A stretch of 5,820 nucleotides of DNA from Deltaproteobacteria bacterium (GCA_020346205.1 CP070776.1:1298921-1304740); one strand, 5' to 3'. Positions 1-4,657 are shown, counted from the stretch's first letter. Translations and numbers: made by a program. Notes: generated from the sequence alone by a model not told the origin.

Positions 1-120
1 GAAGTAAAAAAACACTTGTCTTGACTTTGGCACTGTAAAACTAAACAAATAATGCAGGGCATGGACCAGGTAACCCTTCTCTAGTTTTTTAGCTATTCAA
101 TTTAAGATGTTCAGTTACGA

Positions 121-176
121 TCTTAACTCTGATTCGATTCGACAGAAGTCAACATGTTGGCAAGATAGATTGAAAC
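121..176 (+). repeat. attC-like repeat, copy 1
   Basis: TCTTAACT at 121-128 is followed by 22 bases, then AACATGTTGGCAAG at 151-164. This matches the arrangement of the copy at 1870 (same CTTAACT, same 22-base interval, same TGGCAAG core). The middle can form a 4-bp TCTG/CAGA stem (128-131 with 143-146). The right box is degenerate (ATTGAAAC at 169-176, with A where GTT would begin), so this copy may be decayed. The 120 bases before it hold no complete gene. A short open end in frame 3 stops at 36-38, and could be the tail of a preceding cassette gene, but that cannot be shown. Confidence 0.5.
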
Positions 177-207
177 TCCAATAAAAATTTAGTTGAAGGT
201 CCTCAAA

Positions 208-696
208 ATGAAAAAAACACTCTTATTATTTCAAAGCTCATTAGTTTTGTTGCTTATATCTTTGAGCATGAACATAAGTTATTCAGAAACATTTAAACCT
301 ATCCCTGAAGAAGTTTTTGATGAGATATGTGATTTTTATGATGAGACATCATTTGAATGTGAACTTGTGCCATCAATGCTTATTTGGATCGATTTAAACT
401 TTGATGGGGAAATGGAAATTATTGTTGATGGTAGAGATATATTAGTTAATCAGATGTCAGGTGAATATTCAACTTGGCTTTTCTATAAAAGGGAGACTAA
501 GTTTGTACTCCTTAATCATTTTCGGGGATATGGTATTAAAGTATTGAGTAATAAATCAAATGGCTACTTAGATTTAAGTCAAGACTATAAAGACTATTAT
601 GGGCCTAAAGGTGAGGACATAGGGTGGCGCATGAATAAAAAAATTTATAAGTTTGATAAAACGCAAGGGGGATATGTTTTAAGTGGAGAAAATTAG
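208..696 (+). CDS. Exported small protein with an FG-GAP/EF-hand-like Ca-binding loop
   Basis: This encodes 162 residues from ATG 208. That start is preferred over an in-frame TTG at 193 because GAAGG (195-199) lies 8 bases upstream and the protein then begins with a clean signal peptide: MKK, a hydrophobic core at residues 4-21 and a likely cleavage after SYS at residue 26. The mature part has Cys41 and Cys51, a possible disulfide. It also has the acidic loop DLNFDGEME at residues 62-70, with D62, N64, D66, G67 and E70 spaced as in FG-GAP/VCBS and EF-hand-like calcium loops. This suggests a periplasmic or surface protein that may bind calcium through a single loop. I do not recognise the family. 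The gene is visibly A+T-rich and stands alone between two attC-like repeats, fitting a captured cassette gene. Confidence 0.75.
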   Translation: MKKTLLLFQSSLVLLLISLSMNISYSETFKPIPEEVFDEICDFYDETSFECELVPSMLIWIDLNFDGEMEIIVDGRDILVNQMSGEYSTWLFYKRETKFVLLNHFRGYGIKVLSNKSNGYLDLSQDYKDYYGPKGEDIGWRMNKKIYKFDKTQGGYVLSGEN

Positions 697-729
697 TTAG
701 TATAAGAATTAACAATTTCCTTTTTCAAG

Positions 730-782
730 CTAAACTCAAGCCAAACGACATAATAGTCAATATAATAGCAAGGTTGTTTGAA
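730..782 (+). repeat. attC-like repeat, copy 2
   Basis: CTAAACT at 730-736 is followed 29 bases later by TAGCAAGGTTGTTTGAA (766-782). The copy at 1870 has CTTAACT, 28 bases, then TGGCAAGGATGTTTAAT. The middle carries GAC-ATAATA-GTC (747-758), a 3-bp stem with a 6-base loop at the same place as the CCC/GGG stem of the 1870 copy, but with unrelated sequence. The right box is GTTTGAA (776-782). It begins 34 bases after the stop of the preceding gene. Confidence 0.5.
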
Positions 783-843
783 GCGACAATATTGCCTGAT
801 AAGTAAATTGAAAACCAATTCCTCATAAAGAGTTCCTGTGCAT

Positions 844-1341
844 ATGACAAAGCCACTTAAAAAAATATTTGCAGGGTTCTCTGGCTATAAAGCTGTAATT
901 GCTATAGGCTGCGGCATTGGCATCTCTTTAGCTATCCTCACTTTCTCCAACCGGGTTACCACATCTAACTTAAACAATCCATATTTCAGCTATGGGGAAA
1001 GAGAAAATCAAAATGGCCTTATCCAGGTTGTTGACAACCAAAGAGTTGAGGTGCCGCTTGTCTTTAACATCGGTCAGGGTGTCTCAGAAGTCAGCCTGGA
1101 ATTTTTTGGTAAACACGCCCAGATTTCTGGTATTGAGTTGGCTGACAATGCTGCAGTAGTGGTTGATGGCAAAGTGGCTTCAAAAGTGATTATTAGATTT
1201 GACTCAAAATCAGCGATGAAAGCAGGCACTCATTTTCTGACCTTAGTGGCCAGGGATATGGTAACAGGCGAAATTATCCGTAAAGGAGAGATTCGATTTG
1301 CTTACAATATGCATGAAGTGATTTCCAAATGCTCTTGCTAA
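844..1341 (+). CDS. Membrane-anchored protein of unknown function with a beta-rich extracytoplasmic domain
   Basis: This encodes 165 residues from ATG 844, or 167 from GTG 838. The only Shine-Dalgarno-like run (AAAGAG, 827-832) is 5 bases before GTG and 11 before ATG, so the start is unsettled. The N-terminus has basic residues, then one hydrophobic segment (about residues 16-36 of the ATG form) with no clear cleavage site, so it is probably a type II membrane anchor. The rest alternates hydrophobic and polar residues as in a beta-sandwich, and AGTHFLTLVARDMVTGE resembles the closing strands of Ig-like or FixG-like domains. This is a resemblance only. The C-terminus ends in KCSC, two cysteines close together. 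I do not recognise the family. The gene lies alone between attC-like repeats and is less A+T-rich than its left neighbour. Confidence 0.7.
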   Translation: MTKPLKKIFAGFSGYKAVIAIGCGIGISLAILTFSNRVTTSNLNNPYFSYGERENQNGLIQVVDNQRVEVPLVFNIGQGVSEVSLEFFGKHAQISGIELADNAAVVVDGKVASKVIIRFDSKSAMKAGTHFLTLVARDMVTGEIIRKGEIRFAYNMHEVISKCSC

Positions 1342-1355
1342 TAAATTTAATACTT

Positions 1356-1429
1356 CTGCAACTAATTACTCATATTTTTGTGCAGGAAAGTCATAAAACA
1401 ACATAAAAATCTGGCATGGAGTGTTGAAT
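1356..1429 (+). repeat. attC-like repeat, copy 3 (long variable middle)
   Basis: The left box is CTGCAACT (1356-1363). The right part, TGGCATGGAGTGTTGAAT (1412-1429), parallels TGGCAAGGATGTTTAAT of the copy at 1870. The interval is 48 bases rather than about 28. It includes CTGCA...TGCAG (1356-1360 with 1381-1385), so the extra length sits in the variable centre, as is usual for attC. GTTGAAT (1423-1429) is the only right box here that fits the canonical GTTRRRY exactly. It begins 15 bases after the stop of the preceding gene. This is the weakest of the copies by sequence. Confidence 0.4.
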
Positions 1430-1846
1430 ATAAAACAATCGAAATCGATTAAATCCACTCTAATTGCACCATGCGGGATGAACTGCCGTTTATGCCGAGC
1501 CTATATTAGAGAAAGAAATGCCTGTCCAGGATGCCGAGAAGACGATAGTCTTAAGCCGAAAACGCGTGTCGTATGTAAAATCAAAACTTGTGTAGAGCTA
1601 ACGCAAGGTAGAATTAAATACTGTTCAAGTTGTTATAAATTCCCTTGTGCTAACCTGAATCATTTAGACAAGCGTTACAGAACAAAATACGGCATGAGCA
1701 TGATTGAAAATCTTGATAATATCAAACAAAACGGTATCCGAAATTTTATCAGCAATGAAAAGGAAAGATGGGCGTGTCCTGAATGTGGCAATATAATCTG
1801 TGTCCATAAAGAGAACTGTGTTTATTGTGGTAATAGGTGGCGATAA
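1421..1846 (+). CDS. DUF3795-type cysteine-rich protein with a C-terminal zinc-ribbon-like motif
   Basis: This encodes 141 residues with 15 cysteines. The N-terminal pattern APCGMNCRLCRAY (C18, C22, C25), then CPGC (C35, C38), C52, C57, CSSC (C68, C71) and C76, matches what I know of DUF3795 proteins, whose conserved cysteines are presumed to bind metal or an Fe-S cluster. The biochemical role of the family is unknown. Residues 119-136 (CPEC, C127, H129, CVYC) form a separate zinc-ribbon-like module. There is no signal peptide, so it is presumably cytoplasmic. The start is unusual: GTG 1421 or TTG 1424, with no ATG until residue 20, inside the conserved motif. TTG 1424 falls exactly after the G of the right box of the preceding repeat, so the reading frame begins at the predicted cassette boundary. 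A GGAG (1418-1421) is very close to either start. Confidence 0.82.
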   Translation: MLNIKQSKSIKSTLIAPCGMNCRLCRAYIRERNACPGCREDDSLKPKTRVVCKIKTCVELTQGRIKYCSSCYKFPCANLNHLDKRYRTKYGMSMIENLDNIKQNGIRNFISNEKERWACPECGNIICVHKENCVYCGNRWR

Positions 1847-1869
1847 TTTTATAAAATAATAACTAATAG

Positions 1870-1922
1870 TCTTAACTAAAAACGCCCTGAAATGGGTTTA
1901 ACCAATGGCAAGGATGTTTAAT
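1870..1922 (+). repeat. attC-like repeat, copy 4 (reference copy)
   Basis: TCTTAACT (1870-1877), 22 bases, then AACCAATGGCAAG (1900-1912) and GTTTAAT (1916-1922). A CCC-TGAAAT-GGG hairpin lies in the centre (1885-1896). An attC-like layout can be drawn: AAC (1874-1876), 7-base spacer, GCC (1884-1886), centre, GGC (1907-1909), 6-base spacer, GTT (1916-1918). This recalls the outer ends of Vibrio cholerae repeats, where TAAC-spacer-GCC faces GGC-spacer-GTTA. It shares the 13-base block AACCAATGGCAAG exactly with the copy at 2244. It begins 24 bases after the stop of the preceding gene. Confidence 0.6.
1910..1914 (+). promoter_or_regulatory. Shine-Dalgarno inside the attC-like core
   Basis: AAGGA at 1910-1914 is 7 bases upstream of the TTG at 1922 and is the best ribosome-binding site in the region. 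It decides the start of the small membrane protein gene. It lies within the conserved repeat core GGCAAGGA rather than in gene-specific sequence. Confidence 0.65.
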
Positions 1923-2236
1923 TGAGTAAGTTCTTATTTATTGCGAGCATAATAGTAAATTCGGCTATTTTTTCGTTCATTGTTGTGGCGATTCTTGGAA
2001 CTTATTTTTTTCATGGAGAGGAAGCAGAAAGTATTGGCCTCTTATGGGGGTTTTCTTTACCAGCAATGGTTGTCCTGAGTTGTTTTTCATTGCTGGTTTA
2101 TAAAAAATATAAGACTATCAATAAGCTCATTCATCGTTCTATATTATATATTTCATGTATTGTATTGATATCAGTTGTCTCACCAACAATTACTTACTTA
2201 GTACTCATGCTGTATACTGGTATGGGCAAACTATAA
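1922..2236 (+). CDS. Small integral membrane protein, three predicted helices
   Basis: This encodes 104 residues beginning at TTG 1922, chosen for the well-placed AAGGA at 1910-1914 and because the frame runs straight into hydrophobic sequence. Three hydrophobic segments are visible, at about residues 4-27, 37-60 and 73-98. A basic stretch, KKYKTINKLIHR (61-72), lies between helices 2 and 3 and probably faces the cytoplasm. There are no catalytic motifs, cysteine clusters or family signatures that I recognise, so no function is proposed. The gene is flanked at close range by the two most similar repeat copies (it overlaps the last base of the one at 1870 and ends 8 bases before the one at 2244), giving the most compact cassette of the array, about 370 bp. 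Confidence 0.75.
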   Translation: MSKFLFIASIIVNSAIFSFIVVAILGTYFFHGEEAESIGLLWGFSLPAMVVLSCFSLLVYKKYKTINKLIHRSILYISCIVLISVVSPTITYLVLMLYTGMGKL

Positions 2237-2243
2237 CCCATTA

Positions 2244-2295
2244 TCTTAACTGAAATGCCCTGAATAGGGCTAACCAATGGCAAGAATTATTCAGT
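2244..2295 (+). repeat. attC-like repeat, copy 5
   Basis: TCTTAACT (2244-2251), 20 bases, then AACCAATGGCAAG (2272-2284), identical over 13 bases to the copy at 1870. The centre is a perfect 5-bp hairpin, GCCCT-GAAT-AGGGC (2257-2270). AAC-6 bases-GCC faces GGC-6 bases-right box, which is symmetrical. The right box, however, is TATTCAG or ATTCAGT (2288-2295) and lacks GTT, so this site may be inactive. Alternatively the true site may be longer and run from TATAAC (2232-2237) to GTTATG (2351-2356), which can pair over 6 bp including one G-T. Confidence 0.55.
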
Positions 2296-2359
2296 GCAGC
2301 TTTTACCCCAAATAAAGGGATTAAGCTGCAAAAACTACATCTAATAAATTGTTATGTAG
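2295..2359 (+). repeat. Two consecutive inverted repeats upstream of the flavoprotein gene
   Basis: TGCAGCTT (2295-2302) pairs perfectly with AAGCTGCA (2323-2330). Beyond a 3x3 internal loop, CCC (2306-2308) pairs with GGG (2317-2319) around an 8-base loop. A second stem follows: CTACAT (2335-2340) with ATGTAG (2354-2359). Neither is followed by a T-run, so they do not look like intrinsic terminators. They may belong to a longer attC-type site or form structure in the leader of the following gene. Function is unassigned. Confidence 0.45.
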
Positions 2360-2392
2360 CAATGAAAATTTTACTATGAAAAAGGACATCAC

Positions 2393-3094
2393 ATGAAGAT
2401 CTTAGGTATTATTGGTAGTAGCAGAAAAGAAGGTGTTTCAGGAGTGCACCATTTGGTAACATCGGTTTTGGAGAACACAGGCCACGACTACGAATTAGTC
2501 TCATTGCGGGGTAAAAAAATTGGTGGTTGCATTTCATGTTTGGGCTGTGTCAAAGACAACATTTGCAAAGTTAATGACGACTTGACGGAGTTGCGGCCAC
2601 TGATTGCAGAAGCTGATGCTTATGTTATCGGTGCTCCCAATTATTATTCCACCTTGAATGCACTAACACATGCCTTCTTAGAACGCTGGTATCAATTTCG
2701 CCACCAAGAGGGAGACACCTTGTGGGGTAAACTAGGAGTGGCTATTGGTGTAGGAGGATCTTCAGGTAGTCCGCCAGCTGATTCAATTGAAAACTTTTTC
2801 TTGTATAGCTTTATCGAAACGGTTGCAAAAGTTACTGGACAGGGTGCTGCCAATTGTTTTTCTTGTGGTTACGGTGAGACATGTAAAGTTGGTGCAGTCC
2901 ATATGCTTTATGGGCAAGGAGTAAAAATAACTGAAGACATAATTCCACAGGTGACCAAGCAACCGGACGTGATGGAGATGGCTGCTGAAGCAGGAAAAAA
3001 GCTGGGCGAGCGACTACGAAATGGTCACGACCGGAAAAAAGTGACAAAAAAAATGCAGCAGATATTAATGCAAAAGTTTGCAGAATCAACATAA
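2393..3094 (+). CDS. Isf-like iron-sulfur flavoprotein / NAD(P)H-dependent FMN reductase family
   Basis: This encodes 233 residues from ATG 2393, with AAAGGA at 2381-2386 six bases upstream. MKILGIIGSSRKEG is the FMN-phosphate-binding first strand and loop of the flavodoxin-like NADPH-dependent FMN reductase fold, and DAYVIGAPNYYSTLNA (residues 75-90) is the second flavin-contacting loop. Between them, C46, C49, C52 and C58 form CX2CX2CX5C, the compact motif that carries the [4Fe-4S] cluster in archaeal and bacterial Isf proteins. A second set, C155, C158 and C164 (CFSCGYGETC), lies in the C-terminal part and could bind another metal or be structural. A cytoplasmic electron-transfer or reductase role in an anaerobe follows from the family; donor and acceptor are unknown. 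The C-terminal 40 residues are Lys/Arg-rich. This is the largest and only enzyme-like gene of the array. Confidence 0.85.
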   Translation: MKILGIIGSSRKEGVSGVHHLVTSVLENTGHDYELVSLRGKKIGGCISCLGCVKDNICKVNDDLTELRPLIAEADAYVIGAPNYYSTLNALTHAFLERWYQFRHQEGDTLWGKLGVAIGVGGSSGSPPADSIENFFLYSFIETVAKVTGQGAANCFSCGYGETCKVGAVHMLYGQGVKITEDIIPQVTKQPDVMEMAAEAGKKLGERLRNGHDRKKVTKKMQQILMQKFAEST

Positions 3095-3106
3095 CACCAG
3101 AAAGCA

Positions 3107-3176
3107 ATATAAGGACTCAGACAAGCAATGAGTCCCATATAATCAAACCTTGAATGGCAAATCTCAATTGCCATTC
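3107..3176 (+). terminator. Tandem hairpins downstream of the flavoprotein gene, possible terminator
   Basis: GGACTCA (3113-3119) pairs with TGAGTCC (3129-3135) around a 9-base loop, extended by ATAT (3107-3110 with 3137-3140) across a small internal loop. A second perfect 9-bp stem pairs 3152-3160 (GAATGGCAA) with 3168-3176 around a 7-base loop. The sequence after it (TGTTTACAT) is only weakly T-rich, so termination is possible but not strong. The AATGGCAA of the second stem recalls the AATGGCAAG core of the attC-like repeats, which may be coincidence. Confidence 0.4.
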
Positions 3177-3182
3177 TGTTTA

Positions 3183-3270
3183 CATAACCAAGTGCTGTAC
3201 CAGACCGGTAAAAGCTCCGCGACGCTAAATGGGGCAAATTCGGTGCCGGCTGAAGAGCACTATGTTTAAC
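3183..3270 (+). repeat. attC-like site, copy 6 (long, well folded)
   Basis: CATAAC (3183-3188) and GTTTAAC (3264-3270) bound a nested imperfect inverted repeat. AAC (3186-3188) faces GTT (3264-3266), with 2-base spacers on each side, then AGTGCT (3191-3196) pairs with AGCACT (3256-3261). An internal loop follows, then CAG (3201-3203) with CTG (3250-3252) and CCGGTA (3205-3210) with TGCCGG (3244-3249, one G-T), leaving A3204 unpaired. Outer boxes, inner arms, spacers, an extrahelical base and a variable end are the hallmarks of attC secondary structure. It does not share the AACCAATGGCAAG core of the other copies. It would close the cassette that carries the flavoprotein gene. Confidence 0.5.
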
Positions 3271-3559
3271 TTTTGAAAAATGCAACATCCTGCAACTTAT
3301 CATAACTTTTCCCTCCTCGCCCAAAAGTCAAGCTTACTACACATTATCTTCACTGCTGACTTTTAATAACTTCTATCAACCTTGACTCGTGAATGTTTCT
3401 TAAAAAGTTAATGTGTGCATTGGATATATAAAGCCCCAAATGAAAAAACGGGATTTTTTATTTTCAATTTCATTTTTTTATATTTTGGAATATCCTGTTA
3501 TTTCCGCCATACAACATAACGTTCACTTTTAATCTGAGAGCATCAACAGGGAGGCACTT
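3271..3559. other. Non-coding stretch between the array and the GalT-like gene
   Basis: No convincing gene is seen on either strand. It is A/T-rich and contains inverted repeats. AAAAGTC-A-AGC (3323-3333) pairs with GCTGACTTTT (3355-3364), a 10-bp stem with one bulged A. AAATGAAA (3438-3445) pairs with TTTCATTT (3468-3475) and is followed by further T's to 3479. The latter has some look of a terminator. TTGACT at 3382-3387 and TATATA at 3425-3430 are promoter-like hexamers but are not correctly spaced with each other, so no promoter is called for the gene at 3560. A short direct repeat, TGCAAC, occurs at 3282-3287 and 3292-3297. Confidence 0.5.
3438..3479 (+). terminator. A/T-rich hairpin with trailing T's, weak terminator candidate
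   Basis: AAATGAAA (3438-3445) and TTTCATTT (3468-3475) form an 8-bp stem, with T's continuing to 3479. The 22-base loop contains a further AAA...TTTTTT pairing. The low G+C of the stem makes efficient termination doubtful. Confidence 0.25.
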
Positions 3560-4606
3560 ATGGGACGTATAACGTTTGAGAGTCTTGAATCGGATGTTCG
3601 TTTTTTAAACCCCATGAAGGAGTTTGCTGAAGATGTGCAGACCCTGCAGATCAGAAAGGATCCGCTGTTAGGGGATACCAGTGTTTTTAATCCGGAACTC
3701 AAGGACAAGGCCCAGATATTTTTTGGTAGCTGCGATGAGGACCTCATAAAAAACCTTGTCGAGGAAACGGCAAAGAATTGTTTTTTCTGCGGTGATGCAG
3801 TAGCGAAAAGTACACCGCGTTTCATGCCTGATTTTTCAAGTGATGGTAGGATCAGGGTAGGGGAGGCTCTCCTTTTCCCCAACCTGTTTTCACTTGGCAC
3901 CTATCACCCGGTTATCAGGCTCTGTGATGCTCATTTTCTGAAGCTTTCCGAATTCACACCGGAGCTGATCCTGAACGGTTTTCTGGCAGCCCAGCAATTC
4001 ACACGCATTGCCTATGAAAAGGATCCTGAGGTCGCCTATGCGGCAGTGACTGCGAATTATTTGTTTCCGGCAGGGGCCAGTCTCGTACATCCCCATTTGC
4101 AGATGATTGCAACACCTCTGCCATACTCATACCAGGCAAGAATGATCGAAGCCTGCAGCAGCTGGCAGCGCGAAAATGGGGTTTCCTATTTCGAGGATCT
4201 TGTGAATGATGAGAAAGGGGGAGAACGATATATAGGCCAGATAGGAGGGTGGCAATGGCTTACACCCTTTTCGCCTTTAGGTAATAATGAGGTTATAGCT
4301 ATTCACGAAAGTAGTTGTGATCTTGATGATATGTCTGAAGATGAACTCTATAGTTTGTCATCCGGTATCTCAAAAGTTCTTGCTCATTATGAGACACTTG
4401 GACATCTCAGTTACAATTACGCGCTCTATTCTGTCCGTAATGAAAAGGGAGATGGCAGTTTCAGGTTGCTTCTTAAGATAATTACCCGGCAGAACCTGTA
4501 TCCCAACTACCGTAACGATGACTATTTTCTTCAGAAGCTGCTGCAGTCAGAACTAATTATCACTCCACCTGAGGAAATGGCAGAACAGCTACGGAGTCAG
4601 TTTTAA
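3560..4606 (+). CDS. GalT-like HIT-superfamily nucleotidyltransferase
   Basis: This encodes 348 residues from ATG 3560, with a strong Shine-Dalgarno AGGGAGG (3548-3554) five bases upstream. The motifs follow the order of galactose-1-phosphate uridylyltransferase: CFFC (C74, C77) as the zinc CxxC, LGTYHPV with H116, and LVHPHLQ at 175-181 as the HPHxQ signature. H177 would be a zinc ligand and H179 the histidine that carries the nucleotidyl group. Length matches GalT (about 350 residues). LGHLSYNYALYS (280-291) and the following strand look like the second, non-catalytic HIT half. Overall similarity to true GalT looks low and no galK, galE or galM is adjacent, so the substrate is uncertain: another sugar-1-phosphate, or an adenylyl/ADP-glucose phosphorylase-type reaction, or the DUF4922 group, is possible. 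It is cytoplasmic. The gene appears monocistronic and converges on the Sel1 gene. Confidence 0.8.
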   Translation: MGRITFESLESDVRFLNPMKEFAEDVQTLQIRKDPLLGDTSVFNPELKDKAQIFFGSCDEDLIKNLVEETAKNCFFCGDAVAKSTPRFMPDFSSDGRIRVGEALLFPNLFSLGTYHPVIRLCDAHFLKLSEFTPELILNGFLAAQQFTRIAYEKDPEVAYAAVTANYLFPAGASLVHPHLQMIATPLPYSYQARMIEACSSWQRENGVSYFEDLVNDEKGGERYIGQIGGWQWLTPFSPLGNNEVIAIHESSCDLDDMSEDELYSLSSGISKVLAHYETLGHLSYNYALYSVRNEKGDGSFRLLLKIITRQNLYPNYRNDDYFLQKLLQSELIITPPEEMAEQLRSQF

Positions 4607-4610
4607 AGCT

Positions 4611-4657
4611 TAAATAAGAGAATTATAAATTTTTAATATTTTTTATTCTCTTATTTA
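4611..4657. terminator. 13-bp perfect inverted repeat between convergent genes, probable bidirectional terminator
   Basis: TAAATAAGAGAAT (4611-4623) pairs perfectly with ATTCTCTTATTTA (4645-4657). The 21-base A/T-rich loop contains a T6 run next to the second arm. It lies 5 bases after the stop of the GalT-like gene, and its right arm contains the stop codon (complement of 4651-4653) of the convergent Sel1 gene. The stem is mostly A-T, so its strength is uncertain, but position and symmetry suit a shared terminator. Confidence 0.55.

Larger units (their letters stand above)
121..3270 (+). mobile_element. Putative integron-type gene-cassette array (five cassettes, attC-like sites)
   Basis: Five unrelated + strand genes are each followed by, or separated by, an attC-like intergenic repeat. 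Copies start at about 121, 730, 1356, 1870 and 2244, and a structurally similar site lies at 3183-3270. Units are roughly 370 to 970 bp, the size of integron cassettes, with one gene per unit and no shared function. Composition differs between units: the first gene is clearly more A+T-rich than the second and fifth. Each site has an AAC-containing left box, a variable middle and a GTT-type right box, the general layout of attC. Against this, the boxes match the canonical RYYYAAC/GTTRRRY only loosely, two right boxes lack the GTT, and no intI or attI is present. Another repeat-punctuated genomic island cannot be excluded. Confidence 0.55.

Noticed and set aside
41..75. A further repeat copy near CTAAAC...GGCATGGACC
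   Set aside because: It shares only CTAAAC and GGCATGGA with other copies, the interval is too short and no right box follows; probably chance.
1870..2284. The short GC hairpins in the repeats as intrinsic terminators
   Set aside because: None is followed by a T-run; they are followed by the conserved AACCAATGGCAAG block instead.
121..2295. CRISPR array
   Set aside because: The repeats are hundreds of bases apart with genes between them, diverged from each other, and there are no short uniform spacers.
3153..3175. The AATGGCAA hairpin as a seventh attC-like copy
   Set aside because: It shares only AATGGCAA with the core and has no CTTAACT-type left box at the expected distance; its 9-bp hairpin explains the sequence better.
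2832..3324. Two overlapping minus-strand open frames (2832-3107 and 3025-3324) across the end of the flavoprotein gene and the following gap
   Set aside because: They are antisense to a well-supported gene or cross its hairpins and the attC-like site. They have no good ribosome-binding site and no recognisable protein features.
3382..3430. Promoter for the GalT-like gene from TTGACT (3382) and TATATA (3425)
   Set aside because: The hexamers are about 37 bases apart, too far to act together, and neither has a matching partner at 16-18 bases.
3529..4096. Minus-strand open frames inside the GalT-like gene
   Set aside because: They are shadows of a gene with clear catalytic motifs and a strong start; their translations look random (Ser/Leu-rich, no domain).
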